64,000 nucleotides of DNA from Microbacterium sp. 70-16 (GCF_001898315.1 NZ_MKTQ01000008.1:124001-188000); one strand, 5' to 3'; positions 35,863 to 44,747 are shown, numbered from the stretch's first letter. The notes: a model not told the origin generated them from the letters alone. A program made the numbers and translations.

Positions 35863-37266
35863 GCCAGCCGCCCGCGCGAGCACGGCGACGGCCTCGACGT
35901 GGTGCGAGTGCGGGAACAGGTCGAACGCGTCGATGCGGGCCGGCTCGTAGCCGAGACCGCGGAACGTGCCGAGGTCGCGCGCGAGCGCGACGGGGTCACA
36001 CGCGACGTAGACGACGGATGCCGGGGAGAGCGCTGCGATCCGCTCGACGACCTCGCGCCCGGCACCCGCGCGCGGCGGGTCGACCAGCACGACACCGCGC
36101 GCGAGCCGCGCCCGGTCGGCGGCGCCGGACTGGGCGAGCAGCCGCGCGAGGTAGCGGTCGGTGCGCTCGGTCTCGGCGCGCGCGCCGACCCACTCGGCGA
36201 GGTTCTCGCCGGCGTGCTCGGTGGCCCGGGCATCCGATTCGACGCTCGTCACGCGGGCCGCGGGGCCGGCCGCCTCGGCGATCGCGGCGGCGAACAGACC
36301 GACGCCGCCGTACAGGTCGAGGTGGTGCGCGGACGGATCGATGCCGGTGCTCTCCAGCGCCGTGCGCACGGCGGAGGTCAGCGTCGACGCCGCGAGGCGG
36401 TGCACCTGCCAGAACCCACCCGCGTCAACGCGGAACTCACGATCGCCGACGCGCTCGACGACGGTCTCGCGGGCCGTTGGATCCTCGGCGGGGCGCGGTG
36501 GACGGGCCGTGCGGGTGCGGCCGCGGGGCTGGCGTCGGGCCTTCGCGCCGGGTTCGGCGCCGGCTCGGCGTTCTGCGGGGCGTTCGGCGCCGGCGCGTTC
36601 TGCGGTCGGGCGGCGCTCGGCGGCCGGGCGGACGATGACACGCACGCTGCCGTCGGAGGGCTGGACGAGGTCGACGCGGCCGGGCGCGAAACCTCCCGGA
36701 GTGCCGCCCAAAGTCGCCGCGACCGCTTCGATCTCCGCCGTCGCGAGCGGCAGATCGGGGTTCTGAATGACGCGGTGGCTGCGCGCCGCGAACGGGCCGA
36801 TCCGCCCCTCGTCGTCGACGTGCAGGCTGACTCGCGTGCGCCAGCGCAGGCCGTCGGGGTGCTCCCCTGCACCGTGGTCGCCGACCCCACCCGCGGGCGA
36901 GAGCGTCGTGTCAGGCTCGGGGATGCCTGCGAACCGGATCAGCGCGTCATCGAGCACACGCTGCTTCAGCGCCCGCTGGTGCGCGAGATCGATGTGCCCG
37001 AACTCGGCTCCGCCGGGCCGGTCGGCGGGAGCTGTGGCGACGTCCGCGGCCGGCCACACATGCGCGCGGCGGTGCGGCGAGGCATCCAGCACCTCAACGA
37101 CATCGGCGCGCCAGAACGACGACTTGGCGGTGTCGGTGAGCTGCACGCGCACCCGCTCGCCGTCGATCGCGTCGGCGACGAAGACGACGCGACCCTCGTG
37201 CCGCGCGACGAAGACGCCGCCGTGCGCGACATCGGTCACATCGAGGTCGAGATACTCATCGGGCAT
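35860..37266 (-). CDS. TRAM-domain RNA uracil-5-methyltransferase-like protein
   Basis: This 468-residue protein is of the TrmA/RumA type, which methylates a uracil in tRNA or rRNA with SAM. An N-terminal TRAM domain (DVTDVAHGGVFVARHEGRVVF) precedes the catalytic domain, with DLYGGVGLFAAAI for SAM, VDPPRAGAG, and YVACDPVALARDL carrying the catalytic cysteine. The region that holds the 4Fe-4S cysteines in RumA is present but has no cysteine (HVWPAADVATAPADRPGG). An Ala/Arg/Glu-rich insert of about 50 residues (about 212-265) is unusual. The ATG at 37266 fits GGGGGAGG upstream. Confidence 0.8.
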   Translation of the reverse strand: MPDEYLDLDVTDVAHGGVFVARHEGRVVFVADAIDGERVRVQLTDTAKSSFWRADVVEVLDASPHRRAHVWPAADVATAPADRPGGAEFGHIDLAHQRALKQRVLDDALIRFAGIPEPDTTLSPAGGVGDHGAGEHPDGLRWRTRVSLHVDDEGRIGPFAARSHRVIQNPDLPLATAEIEAVAATLGGTPGGFAPGRVDLVQPSDGSVRVIVRPAAERRPTAERAGAERPAERRAGAEPGAKARRQPRGRTRTARPPRPAEDPTARETVVERVGDREFRVDAGGFWQVHRLAASTLTSAVRTALESTGIDPSAHHLDLYGGVGLFAAAIAEAAGPAARVTSVESDARATEHAGENLAEWVGARAETERTDRYLARLLAQSGAADRARLARGVVLVDPPRAGAGREVVERIAALSPASVVYVACDPVALARDLGTFRGLGYEPARIDAFDLFPHSHHVEAVAVLARAAG

Positions 37267-37333
37267 GGTTCCCATCCTCCCCCGAACCCCGGCACCGCGC
37301 GTACCCGTGCGATGTCCGCCCCAACCCGCGCTC

Positions 37334-37339
37334 TACCCT
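37334..37339 (+). promoter_or_regulatory. -10 box for maf, leaderless type
   Basis: TACCCT, 6 nt (all G) before the ATG at 37346. The run of G could also serve as a weak ribosome binding site. Confidence 0.5.
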
Positions 37340-37345
37340 GGGGGG

Positions 37346-38002
37346 ATGCGCGTGTGCTTGGCATCCACCTCTCCCGCCCGCCTCATGCTGCTGCGGCAGG
37401 CGGGCATCGAGCCGCTCACGCGCGCGCCGCAGGTCGACGAAGAGGCGGTGATCGCCGACGTCGAGACGCGCGAAGCGCGCACGCTGCCGCCCGACGAGCA
37501 CGTGCTGCTGCTCGCGCGGCGCAAGGCCGCCGATGTCGCGGCCACTCTCGTCGCCGAGGATCCGTCGTTCGACGGTCTCGTCATCGGCGGCGACTCGATG
37601 TTCGAGCTCGACGGCGAGATCCTCGGCAAGCCGTACCTGCCCGAGGTCGCCGCCGCCCGCTGGCGTGCGATGCGCGGGCGCACGGGCGTGCTGCACTCGG
37701 GCCACAGCGTGTACCGGGTCGCGCCCGGCGAGCCGCTGCGCGAGGCGCACGCCGTCGCCGAGGCATCCGTCGGCTTCGCCGCCGACGTGACGGATGCCGA
37801 GATCGACGCCTACGTCGCCACGGGCGAACCGCTGCTGGTCGCCGGAGCCTTCACCGTCGACAGCCTCGGCGGCGCGTTCATCGACCGTGTCGAGGGCGAC
37901 CCGTCGACGGTCGTCGGGATGTCGCTGTCGACGGTGCGCCGGCTGTGCGGCGAGCTGGGCGTCACCTGGACCGACCTTTGGCAACCCCGCACAGTCTCGT
38001 AG
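37346..38002 (+). CDS. maf: Maf family nucleotide pyrophosphatase
   Basis: Maf proteins hydrolyse non-canonical or modified nucleoside triphosphates to monophosphates. This one has 218 residues, with CLASTSPARLMLLRQAGI as the N-terminal phosphate loop and VIGGDSMFELDGEILGKP holding the catalytic aspartate. The reading frame is open far upstream, but the family N-terminus and the -10 box set the ATG at 37346. maf next to accA is a conserved actinobacterial arrangement; the functional reason is unclear. Confidence 0.93.
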   Translation: MRVCLASTSPARLMLLRQAGIEPLTRAPQVDEEAVIADVETREARTLPPDEHVLLLARRKAADVAATLVAEDPSFDGLVIGGDSMFELDGEILGKPYLPEVAAARWRAMRGRTGVLHSGHSVYRVAPGEPLREAHAVAEASVGFAADVTDAEIDAYVATGEPLLVAGAFTVDSLGGAFIDRVEGDPSTVVGMSLSTVRRLCGELGVTWTDLWQPRTVS

Positions 38003-38005
38003 CTT

Positions 38006-38038
38006 CTCGCACACGTTTCTTCGTTGATCTTGTGCGAG
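38006..38038. terminator. hairpin after maf
   Basis: CTCGCACA (38006-38013) pairs with TGTGCGAG (38031-38038) over a 17-nt T-rich loop, 3 nt after the maf stop. It separates maf from the accA promoter and may act as a terminator or processing site. Confidence 0.5.
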
Positions 38039-38067
38039 TGATCCAAAGCTGACCCGCGCATGCTGGG

Positions 38068-38073
38068 TAGGCT
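38068..38073 (+). promoter_or_regulatory. -10 box for accA, leaderless type
   Basis: TAGGCT, 7 nt before the ATG at 38081. It decides between that ATG and the in-frame ATG at 38060, which lies upstream of the box. Confidence 0.6.
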
Positions 38074-38080
38074 GGCATCC

Positions 38081-39877
38081 ATGCCCCGCCCCTTGGACCT
38101 GGCGCCCGCGCGCCCGCAGATCACCAAAGTGCTCATCGCGAACCGCGGGGAGATCGCCGTCCGCGTGATCCGCGCCGCACGCGACGCCGGCAAGGCCTCG
38201 GTCGCCGTCTACGCCGACCAGGACCGCGATGCGATGCACGCGAAGCTCGCCGATGAGGCGTACGCGCTCGACGGCGTCACGAGCGCCGACACCTACCTGT
38301 CGATCGAGAAGATCCTCTCGGTCGCCCGCCGCTCCGGCGCCGACGCCGTGCACCCGGGCTATGGGTTCCTCGCCGAGAACGCCGACTTCGCCCGTGCCGT
38401 GATCGCGGCCGGCCTGATCTGGATCGGCCCGAGCCCCGAGGCGATCGAGTCGCTCGGCGACAAGGTCACCGCCCGCCACGTCGCCGAGAAGGTCGGCGCG
38501 CCGCTGGCCCCCGGCACGCCCGGCCCCGTCGCCGGAGCCGACGAGGTCATCGCGTTCGCACAGGAGCACGGCCTGCCCATCGCGATCAAGGCCGCCTACG
38601 GCGGCGGCGGGCGCGGCCTGAAGGTCGCCCGCGAGCTCGACGAGGTCGCCGAGCTGTTCGAGTCGGCGACGCGCGAAGCGATCACGGCCTTCGGCCGCGG
38701 CGAGTGCTTCGTCGAGAAGTACCTCGACAAGCCGCGTCACGTCGAGACGCAGTGCCTCGCAGATGCCGCGGGCAACGTCGTCGTCATCTCGACGCGCGAC
38801 TGCTCGCTGCAGCGCCGCCACCAGAAACTCGTCGAAGAGGCGCCCGCGCCGTTCCTGACCGAAGAGCAGAACCGCACGTTGTACGAATCGTCGAAGGCGA
38901 TCCTCAAGGAGGTCGGCTACGTCGGAGCGGGAACGTGCGAGTTCCTCATCGGCGCCGACGGCACGATCTCGTTCCTCGAGGTCAACACGCGTCTGCAGGT
39001 CGAGCACCCGGTCTCCGAAGAGGTGACCGGTATCGACCTCGTCCGCGAGCAGTTCCGCCTCGCCGAAGGCGAGACGCTCGACTACGACGACCCCGAGCCG
39101 GTCGGCCACTCGATCGAGTTCCGCATCAACGGCGAAGACCCGGGGCGGAACTTCCTGCCCCAGCCCGGTCGGATCCACCAATTCAAGACGTTCGGCGGCC
39201 CGGGCATCCGTCTTGATTCCGGCGTCACGGCGAACGACAGCGTCTCGGGCGCGTTCGACTCGCTGCTGGGCAAGCTCATCGTGACGGGCCGCGACCGCGC
39301 CGAAGCGCTGGAGCGGTCACGCCGCGCGCTCGACGAGTTCGAGGTGTCAGGGATGCCCACGGTGCTGCCCTTCCACCGCAAGGTCGTGCGCGATCCCGCC
39401 TTCACCGCGGAGGACGGCCGCTTCGGCGTCTTCACGCGCTGGATCGAGACCGAGTTCGAGAACGACATCCCGCCGTGGGACGGCGAGCTCGAGGCGCCCG
39501 AAGAGGCCGAGCCGCGCCACACCGTCGTCGTCGAGGTGTCGGGCAAGCGCCTCGAGGTCAGCCTGCCCGACCGCATCGCGGTGGCCCCCGTCAAGATCGG
39601 CCGCCCCGCGGCCGCTCCCCCGTCGCGTCGCTCGCACACGGCGAACGTGAGCGCCGGGGCATCGGGTGATGCTGTCAAGGCGCCGATGCAGGCGACGATC
39701 GTCAAGGTCGCCGTCGAAGAGGGCCAGCAGGTCGTCAAGGGTGACCTCGTCGTCGTCCTCGAGGCGATGAAGATGGAGCAGCCGCTGCAGGCGCACAAGG
39801 ACGGCGTCATCGGCGCGATCGACGCGACCCCCGGCACGACGGTGTCGGCCGGGCACCAGCTGCTCACGATCAGCTGA
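38081..39877 (+). CDS. accA: acyl-CoA carboxylase alpha subunit: biotin carboxylase and biotin carrier
   Basis: This 598-residue protein joins biotin carboxylase (residues about 10-460) to a C-terminal biotin carrier domain. [20 protein letters not shown] starts the carboxylase, [14 protein letters not shown] is the ATP-grasp loop and [18 protein letters not shown] the catalytic segment. The carrier has [10 protein letters not shown] with K564 as the biotinylated lysine, a substrate of BirA at 29.7-30.5 kb. It works with AccD-AccE. A lipoprotein gene starts 4 nt after the stop. Confidence 0.96.
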   Translation: MPRPLDLAPARPQITKVLIANRGEIAVRVIRAARDAGKASVAVYADQDRDAMHAKLADEAYALDGVTSADTYLSIEKILSVARRSGADAVHPGYGFLAENADFARAVIAAGLIWIGPSPEAIESLGDKVTARHVAEKVGAPLAPGTPGPVAGADEVIAFAQEHGLPIAIKAAYGGGGRGLKVARELDEVAELFESATREAITAFGRGECFVEKYLDKPRHVETQCLADAAGNVVVISTRDCSLQRRHQKLVEEAPAPFLTEEQNRTLYESSKAILKEVGYVGAGTCEFLIGADGTISFLEVNTRLQVEHPVSEEVTGIDLVREQFRLAEGETLDYDDPEPVGHSIEFRINGEDPGRNFLPQPGRIHQFKTFGGPGIRLDSGVTANDSVSGAFDSLLGKLIVTGRDRAEALERSRRALDEFEVSGMPTVLPFHRKVVRDPAFTAEDGRFGVFTRWIETEFENDIPPWDGELEAPEEAEPRHTVVVEVSGKRLEVSLPDRIAVAPVKIGRPAAAPPSRRSHTANVSAGASGDAVKAPMQATIVKVAVEEGQQVVKGDLVVVLEAMKMEQPLQAHKDGVIGAIDATPGTTVSAGHQLLTIS

Positions 39878-39881
39878 CGAC

Positions 39882-40343
39882 ATGAAGCGGATGCCGGGCC
39901 TCGCCGCCCGCCTGGGCACGGGCGTCGCACTGTCTGCGGCGGCCCTGGTGCTGCTGGCGGCGTGCGCGAGCAGCGCGCCCAGCGACCAGGAGCGCGCTGC
40001 CTGGGCGCAGTGGGGCTCCGACGCGATCGCGGCGAACGGCGTCGGCGTCGGCGGTGTCTTCGCGACGGATGCCTCTTCAGAGGGCGTCACGGAGACCTAC
40101 CCGTCCCCGCAGGCGCTGCACGCGGTCGAGCTGCGCTGCATCGGCACCGACCGCGCGCAGTTCACGCTGAGCTACACGGGGACAGGCGAGTCGACGACCG
40201 TCACGCAGGACATCGTGTGCCACGACGGCGGACTGCTCACGCCGATCGCGATCCCGACCGCGGTCGGCGAGCTCACGGCGTTCACCGCGGATGCCACCTC
40301 GCCCGACGGCGAGGGCTACTGGGTCGCGCTCCCGCAGGGGTAG
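39882..40343 (+). CDS. small lipoprotein of unknown function
   Basis: This 153-residue protein starts with a basic, hydrophobic signal ending in the lipobox LLAAC, so C28 is the lipid-anchored residue. The mature part contains a conserved-looking CIGTDRAQFTLSYTG...DIVC pair of cysteines that may form a disulphide. I do not recognise the family. It starts 4 nt after accA and is probably cotranscribed, which may be incidental. Confidence 0.75.
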   Translation: MKRMPGLAARLGTGVALSAAALVLLAACASSAPSDQERAAWAQWGSDAIAANGVGVGGVFATDASSEGVTETYPSPQALHAVELRCIGTDRAQFTLSYTGTGESTTVTQDIVCHDGGLLTPIAIPTAVGELTAFTADATSPDGEGYWVALPQG

Positions 40344-40363
40344 CGCGCGCGGGCGCGCGGGTG

Positions 40364-40502
40364 AAGTTGGCGCGACACGCGGGAATGGCAGGTGGATACC
40401 CACGTGATGCGCCAACTTGTGGCGCGCCGCGCGAGCGCGCGCTTGTGAAGTTGGCGCGACACGCGGCACTGACAGCTGGATACCCGCAGGATGCGCCAAC
40501 TT
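40364..40502. repeat. two tandem hairpin units with AAGTTGGCGC/GCGCCAACTT arms
   Basis: Unit 1 (40364-40418) and unit 2 (40448-40502) are each 55 nt, 84 nt apart. Both have 10-bp perfect arms, share the first 19 nt and the last 12, and differ mainly in the middle, where an internal GGATACC is kept. GC-only tracts precede each unit. They lie between convergent transcripts (lipoprotein and lpdA). Confidence 0.85.
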
Positions 40503-40538
40503 GATGTGCGTCGCGCGGGCCGCGCGCGGGCGCCCGCG

Positions 40539-41990
40539 CTACCCGAAGAAGTCGTCGTCGCGGTTGACGAGGTGCATCGCGCGCGTGGCATCCGTGATCG
40601 AGCCCGTCAGCGACGGGAACACGGCGAACACGCGCGACACCTGATCGACGGTGAGGCGGCGCTCGACCGCGATCGCGATCGGGTAGATGAGCTCCGACGC
40701 GCGCGGCGCGACGATGACGCCACCGATCACGGTGCCCGAACCCTCGCGCGCGATGATCTTGACGAAGCCGTCCTTGATGCCCATCATCTTCGCGCGGGCG
40801 TTCGCGGCCAGTGGCAGCTTGTGCACGTAGCCGTTGATCGCGCCGGTCTCGACATCCTTCTCTTGCCGGCCGACCGTCGCGATCTCGGGCGCCGTGAAGA
40901 TGTTCGCCGTGATCCGGCGGCGCTCGAGCGGAATGACGGTGTCGCCGAGCGCGTGGAAGATCGCGGTGCGTCCCTGCATCGAGGCGACCGATGCCAGGGG
41001 CACGAACGTCGTGCAGTCGCCGGCGGCGTAGATGTTCGGCACCGACGTGCGCGCGACGCGGTTGACGTTGATGTGCCCCGACTCGGTCAGCTGCACGCCC
41101 GCTTCTGCGAGCCCGATGCCTGCCGTGTTGGGGACCGAGCCGACCGCCATGAGGCAGTGGCTGCCCTCGACGACGCGGCCATCCGACAGCGTTACGACGA
41201 CGCCGTCGCCGACCCGCTCGACGGTGTCTGCGCGCGACTTCGACAGCACGGTCATCCCGCCGCGCGTGAAGACCCTCTCGATGACGGCGGCGGCGTCACG
41301 GTCTTCGCCGGGCAGAACTTGGTCGCGGCTCGAGATGAGCGTCACTTGCGCGCCGAGGTTCATGTACGCCGATGCGAACTCGGCGCCGGTGACGCCCGAG
41401 CCCACCACGATGAGATGCTCGGGCAACGCCTTCATGTCGTAGAGCTGCGTCCAGGTGAGGATCCGCTCGCCGTCGGGGCACGCGGTCGGCAGCTCGCGCG
41501 GCGACGCGCCGACCGCGACGACGAGGGTGTCGGCCTCGACGCGATCGAAGTCCGTGCCGCCGGGGCCGGTCGCGACGACGAGGGAGTGGTGGTCGTCGAG
41601 GCGTCCGTGTCCCGAGATGATGCGCACACCAGCATCCACCAACTGCGCCCGCATGTCGTCGGACTGCTGCCGCGCGAGCGAGAGCAGCCGTTTGTTGACC
41701 GCGGCCAGGTTGATCGCGACCTGCGGTTTGAGCGGACGGCCGGACTCGCCCTTCGCGAAGAACTCGACACCCAGATCGGATGCCTCCGAGATCGCGACTG
41801 CGGCATCAGCGGTCGCGATCAGGCTCTTCGACGGAACCACATCGGTGATGACGGCCGCGCCACCGACACCCGCCCGCTCGACGAGCGTTACACTCGCGCC
41901 GAGCTGCGCGGCGGCGAGCGCCGCCTCGTAGCCGCCGGGCCCGCCCCCGAGCACCGCGACGGACTGGGAATGGACGAAGCTCGGAGACAT
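40539..41990 (-). CDS. lpdA: LpdA-type NAD(P)H-quinone oxidoreductase (flavoprotein disulfide reductase family)
   Basis: This 483-residue FAD protein has SVAVLGGGPGGYEAALAA for FAD, VVGSGVTGAEFASAY for NAD(P)H and VPNIYAAGDCT at the second FAD site. The redox-active CxxxxC of lipoamide dehydrogenase is replaced: the equivalent stretch reads GVGGAAVITDVVPSK with no cysteine. The C-terminal His-Glu pair is also absent (AVFPSLTGSI). This matches mycobacterial LpdA, a quinone reductase without disulfide chemistry. The ATG at 41990 has GAGAAT 6 nt upstream. Confidence 0.88.
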   Translation of the reverse strand: MSPSFVHSQSVAVLGGGPGGYEAALAAAQLGASVTLVERAGVGGAAVITDVVPSKSLIATADAAVAISEASDLGVEFFAKGESGRPLKPQVAINLAAVNKRLLSLARQQSDDMRAQLVDAGVRIISGHGRLDDHHSLVVATGPGGTDFDRVEADTLVVAVGASPRELPTACPDGERILTWTQLYDMKALPEHLIVVGSGVTGAEFASAYMNLGAQVTLISSRDQVLPGEDRDAAAVIERVFTRGGMTVLSKSRADTVERVGDGVVVTLSDGRVVEGSHCLMAVGSVPNTAGIGLAEAGVQLTESGHINVNRVARTSVPNIYAAGDCTTFVPLASVASMQGRTAIFHALGDTVIPLERRRITANIFTAPEIATVGRQEKDVETGAINGYVHKLPLAANARAKMMGIKDGFVKIIAREGSGTVIGGVIVAPRASELIYPIAIAVERRLTVDQVSRVFAVFPSLTGSITDATRAMHLVNRDDDFFG

Positions 41991-42001
41991 TGCTCCATTC
42001 T

Positions 42002-42073
42002 CTCAGCCCTCCCGCCTCGCCCTTCAATCTCGCGGGACTCAGCCCTCCCGCCTCGACCTTCAATCTCGCGGGA
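42002..42073. repeat. tandem direct repeat, two 36-nt copies
   Basis: Copies 42002-42037 and 42038-42073 differ at a single position (C/A at the 19th base). Each starts CTCAGCCCTCCCGCC and ends CTCGCGGGA. The repeat fills the lpdA-PNP divergent region just upstream of the PNP -10 box at 42090 and could carry duplicated control sites. Confidence 0.85.
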
Positions 42074-42089
42074 ACAGGGGGCGCGCGGC

Positions 42090-42095
42090 TACCGT
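42090..42095 (+). promoter_or_regulatory. -10 box for the PNP operon, leaderless type
   Basis: TACCGT, 6 nt before the ATG at 42102. GGGAG between them could also serve as a ribosome binding site. Confidence 0.45.
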
Positions 42096-42101
42096 GGGAG
42101 C

Positions 42102-42935
42102 ATGTCCGACACGTACAGCAACCCCCTCGACGACCCCGCCGCCGATCCGTTCGAGATCGCGGCACAGGCGGCATCCGACATCACGCGCCTCACGGGCGTC
42201 GAGCAGCACGACATCGCCCTCACGCTCGGAAGCGGCTGGGGCAAGGCCGCCGAGCTCGTCGGCGAGACGACGGCCACGATCCCGGCGACCGAGGTCACCG
42301 GCTTCAGCGCGCCCGCCCTCGCCGGCCACGTCGGATCGCTGCGCAGCATCCTGACGCCCACGGGCAAGCGCGTGCTCGTGATCGGCGCGCGCACCCACTA
42401 CTACGAGGGCCACGGCGTGCGCCGGGTCGTGCACAGCGTGCGCACGGCCGCCGCCACCGGCGCGAAGACCATGGTGCTCACCAACGGCGCGGGCGGCATC
42501 AAGACCACGTGGAGCCCGGGCACGCCCGTCCTCATCAGCGACCACATCAACCTCACGGGCGACTCGCCGCTCGAGGGCGCGACCTTCATCGACCTGACCG
42601 ACCTCTACTCGACGCGCCTGCGCGACCTCGCACGCACGATCGACCCCTCGCTCGACGAGGGCGTGTACTGCCAGTTCCGCGGCCCGCAGTACGAGACCCC
42701 CGCCGAAGTGCGGATGGCGAAGACCATCGGCGGCCACATCGTCGGCATGTCGACGGCGCTCGAGGCGATCGCCGCGCGCCAGGCGGGCATGGAGATCCTC
42801 GGGTTCTCGCTGATCACGAACCTGGCCGCGGGCATCCAGACCACTCCCCTGAGCCACGCCGAGGTCATCGAGGCCGGCCAGGCCGCTGAGCCGGTCATCT
42901 CCGACTTGCTCGCCCGCGTGATCGGCCTGCTGTGA
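42102..42935 (+). CDS. punA: purine nucleoside phosphorylase (trimeric class)
   Basis: This 277-residue enzyme splits purine nucleosides with phosphate to base and ribose-1-phosphate. TLGSGWGKAAELV holds the phosphate serine, QFRGPQYETPAEVRM the conserved Glu/Tyr segment and GMSTALEAIAA the methionine/threonine motif; ITNLAAGI is the base-recognition asparagine region. Its place before a phosphohexomutase gene is telling, since ribose-1-phosphate needs a mutase. The frame is open for 1.6 kb upstream, but only the ATG at 42102 gives the family N-terminus. Confidence 0.92.
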   Translation: MSDTYSNPLDDPAADPFEIAAQAASDITRLTGVEQHDIALTLGSGWGKAAELVGETTATIPATEVTGFSAPALAGHVGSLRSILTPTGKRVLVIGARTHYYEGHGVRRVVHSVRTAAATGAKTMVLTNGAGGIKTTWSPGTPVLISDHINLTGDSPLEGATFIDLTDLYSTRLRDLARTIDPSLDEGVYCQFRGPQYETPAEVRMAKTIGGHIVGMSTALEAIAARQAGMEILGFSLITNLAAGIQTTPLSHAEVIEAGQAAEPVISDLLARVIGLL

Positions 42936-44611
42936 GCGCCGCGCCATCGCCCCTGGAGGCGGCGCGAGCCTGGCTCGCGCAAGACCCCGACCCCGTCACG
43001 CGCGACGAGCTCTCGGCGCTCATCGACGCGGCATCCACCGGGGATGCCTCTGCCGCGGCCGACCTCGACGATCGGTTCGGCGCGCGCCTCGCGTTCGGCA
43101 CGGCCGGCCTGCGCGGGCGCCTCGGCGCCGGCAGCAACCGCATGAACCGCGTGCTCGTCTCGCAGGCGGCGGCGGGGCTCGCGGCCTATCTGCGCGAGAA
43201 GGCGGGGCCGGATGCCACGCCGCTCGTCGTCATCGGATACGACGGCCGCCGCAACTCCGACGTCTTCGCGCAGGATTCCGCCGAGCTGTTCGCCGGAGCC
43301 GGCCTGCGCGCCGTGCTGCTGCCGCGCCTGCTGCCGACGCCCGTGCTCGCGTTCGCCGTCCGGCACCTCGGCGCCGCCGCGGGCGTCATGGTCACGGCAT
43401 CCCACAATCCGCCCGACGACAACGGCTACAAGGTCTACCTCGGCGGCGCCGACGACGGATCGCAGATCGTGTCGCCGGCGGATGCCGAGATCGCCGCCCA
43501 CATCGACCGCGTCGCCGCGACGACGCCGCTCGGCGACCTGCCGCGCGGCGCATACGAGATCGCCGATGAGTCCGTCGTCGACGCGTATGTCGCGGCGACC
43601 GCGGCGGTCGCTCCGGCACCCGCGGGCGCGGCGGGCATGAACTGGGTGTACACCGCGATGCACGGCGTCGGGTACGAGACGCTCGCGTCGATCCTGCGCG
43701 CCGCGGGGTACCCGCTGCCGGTTGTCGTCGAGGCGCAGATCGAGCCGGACGGGCGCTTCCCCACGGTCGCGTTCCCGAACCCGGAAGAGTCCGGCGCCAT
43801 GGACCTGTCGTTCGCGACGGCGCGGGATGCCGGGGCGGAGTTCATCCTCGCCAACGACCCCGACGCCGACCGCCTCGCCGTCGCGATCCCGGACGAGGGC
43901 GCCGAGGGTGGCTGGCGGCGGCTCACCGGCAACGAGACGGGGCTGCTGCTCGGCTGGCGCGCCGCGCGGCGGGCGAGTGCCGGGGCATCCGGTTCACTGG
44001 CCTGCTCGCTCGTCTCGTCACCGGGACTGCAGACGGTCGCCGAGCACTACGGCCTGGACTTCCACGCGACGCTGACGGGGTTCAAGTGGATCTCCCGCGC
44101 CCCGGGACTCGTCTACGGCTTCGAAGAGGCGCTCGGCTACCTCGTCAACCCCGACACCGTCCGTGACAAGGACGGCGTCTCGGCGGCGGTCGCGATGCTC
44201 GGCATGATCGCCGAGGCCCGCGCAGAGGGGCAGACCGTCGCCGACCTGCTGGCGGAGTTCGCAGACACGTTCGGCTTCTTCCAGTCCGGGCAGGTGTCGC
44301 TGCGCGTCGACGACGTCGCGGTGATCGGCCGCATCATGGCCGCGCTGCGTGCCGACCCGCCCGCGCAGATCGGCGACGTCGCCGTCGAGCGCATCGACGA
44401 TCTGCTCACCGGTGTCGACGGGTTCCCGCCCGGCGACGTGCTGCGCCTGTGGCTCGTCGACGGCTCGCGCGTCATCGTGCGGCCCAGCGGCACGGAGCCC
44501 AAGCTCAAGGCGTACCTCGACGTGCGCGGCGACTCGGCAACAGACGCCGCGTCGCGCCTCGCCGCGCTCGACGCGGGCGCCCGCGCCCTGATCGCCGCGG
44601 CGCGGGCCTGA
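42932..44611 (+). CDS. phosphohexomutase/phosphopentomutase-like protein (alpha-D-phosphohexomutase family)
   Basis: This 559-residue protein has the four signatures of the family: the phosphoserine loop TASHNPPDDNGYKVY (S157), the metal loop ANDPDADRLAVAI, the sugar loop GFEEALGYLV and the phosphate loop VRPSGTEPKLKAYL. The length and the EEALGYLV form fit the PgcA/phosphopentomutase-2 group. With a purine nucleoside phosphorylase overlapping by 4 nt (GTGA), ribose-1-phosphate is an attractive substrate; mannose- or glucose-phosphate are alternatives and would feed manC and rmlA. Confidence 0.88.
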   Translation: MSAAPSPLEAARAWLAQDPDPVTRDELSALIDAASTGDASAAADLDDRFGARLAFGTAGLRGRLGAGSNRMNRVLVSQAAAGLAAYLREKAGPDATPLVVIGYDGRRNSDVFAQDSAELFAGAGLRAVLLPRLLPTPVLAFAVRHLGAAAGVMVTASHNPPDDNGYKVYLGGADDGSQIVSPADAEIAAHIDRVAATTPLGDLPRGAYEIADESVVDAYVAATAAVAPAPAGAAGMNWVYTAMHGVGYETLASILRAAGYPLPVVVEAQIEPDGRFPTVAFPNPEESGAMDLSFATARDAGAEFILANDPDADRLAVAIPDEGAEGGWRRLTGNETGLLLGWRAARRASAGASGSLACSLVSSPGLQTVAEHYGLDFHATLTGFKWISRAPGLVYGFEEALGYLVNPDTVRDKDGVSAAVAMLGMIAEARAEGQTVADLLAEFADTFGFFQSGQVSLRVDDVAVIGRIMAALRADPPAQIGDVAVERIDDLLTGVDGFPPGDVLRLWLVDGSRVIVRPSGTEPKLKAYLDVRGDSATDAASRLAALDAGARALIAAARA

Positions 44612-44637
44612 ATGGCGCGGGCCTGAGCCACCCGTCG

Positions 44638-44737
44638 CGTTCGCAATTCAGTCTCTGCGCCTGCTGGCGCGTCGGATGCCCGCGCCGTTCCGCGGCGCGG
44701 GCATCCGACCGAGGTCACGGAGACTGAATTGCGAACG
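44638..44737. repeat. nested 100-nt hairpin
   Basis: The outer 18-nt arms (44638-44655, CGTTCGCAATTCAGTCTC, and 44720-44737) are perfect complements. An inner perfect 17-bp stem pairs 44671-44687 with 44693-44709 over a 5-nt loop. It lies after the mutase gene. The outer arms are AT-rich for this genome, the inner stem GC-rich. Confidence 0.85.
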
Positions 44738-44747
44738 GGCCACGGCG

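Noticed and set aside
34621..38052. Open frame of over 1,100 codons on the plus strand
   Set aside because: It lies antisense to the kinase, regulator and methyltransferase genes and only its end corresponds to maf coordinates in another frame. Long spurious frames are expected at this GC content; composition is Arg/Gly/Asp-rich without motifs.
40364..42073. Tandem repeats as a CRISPR array
   Set aside because: Only two units occur at each place, spacing and unit structure are not those of repeats and unique spacers, and no cas genes are present.
40491..42101. Upstream extension of the purine nucleoside phosphorylase frame
   Set aside because: It is antisense to lpdA, has no family similarity and precedes the promoter-like box at 42090. 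The protein family starts at the ATG at 42102.
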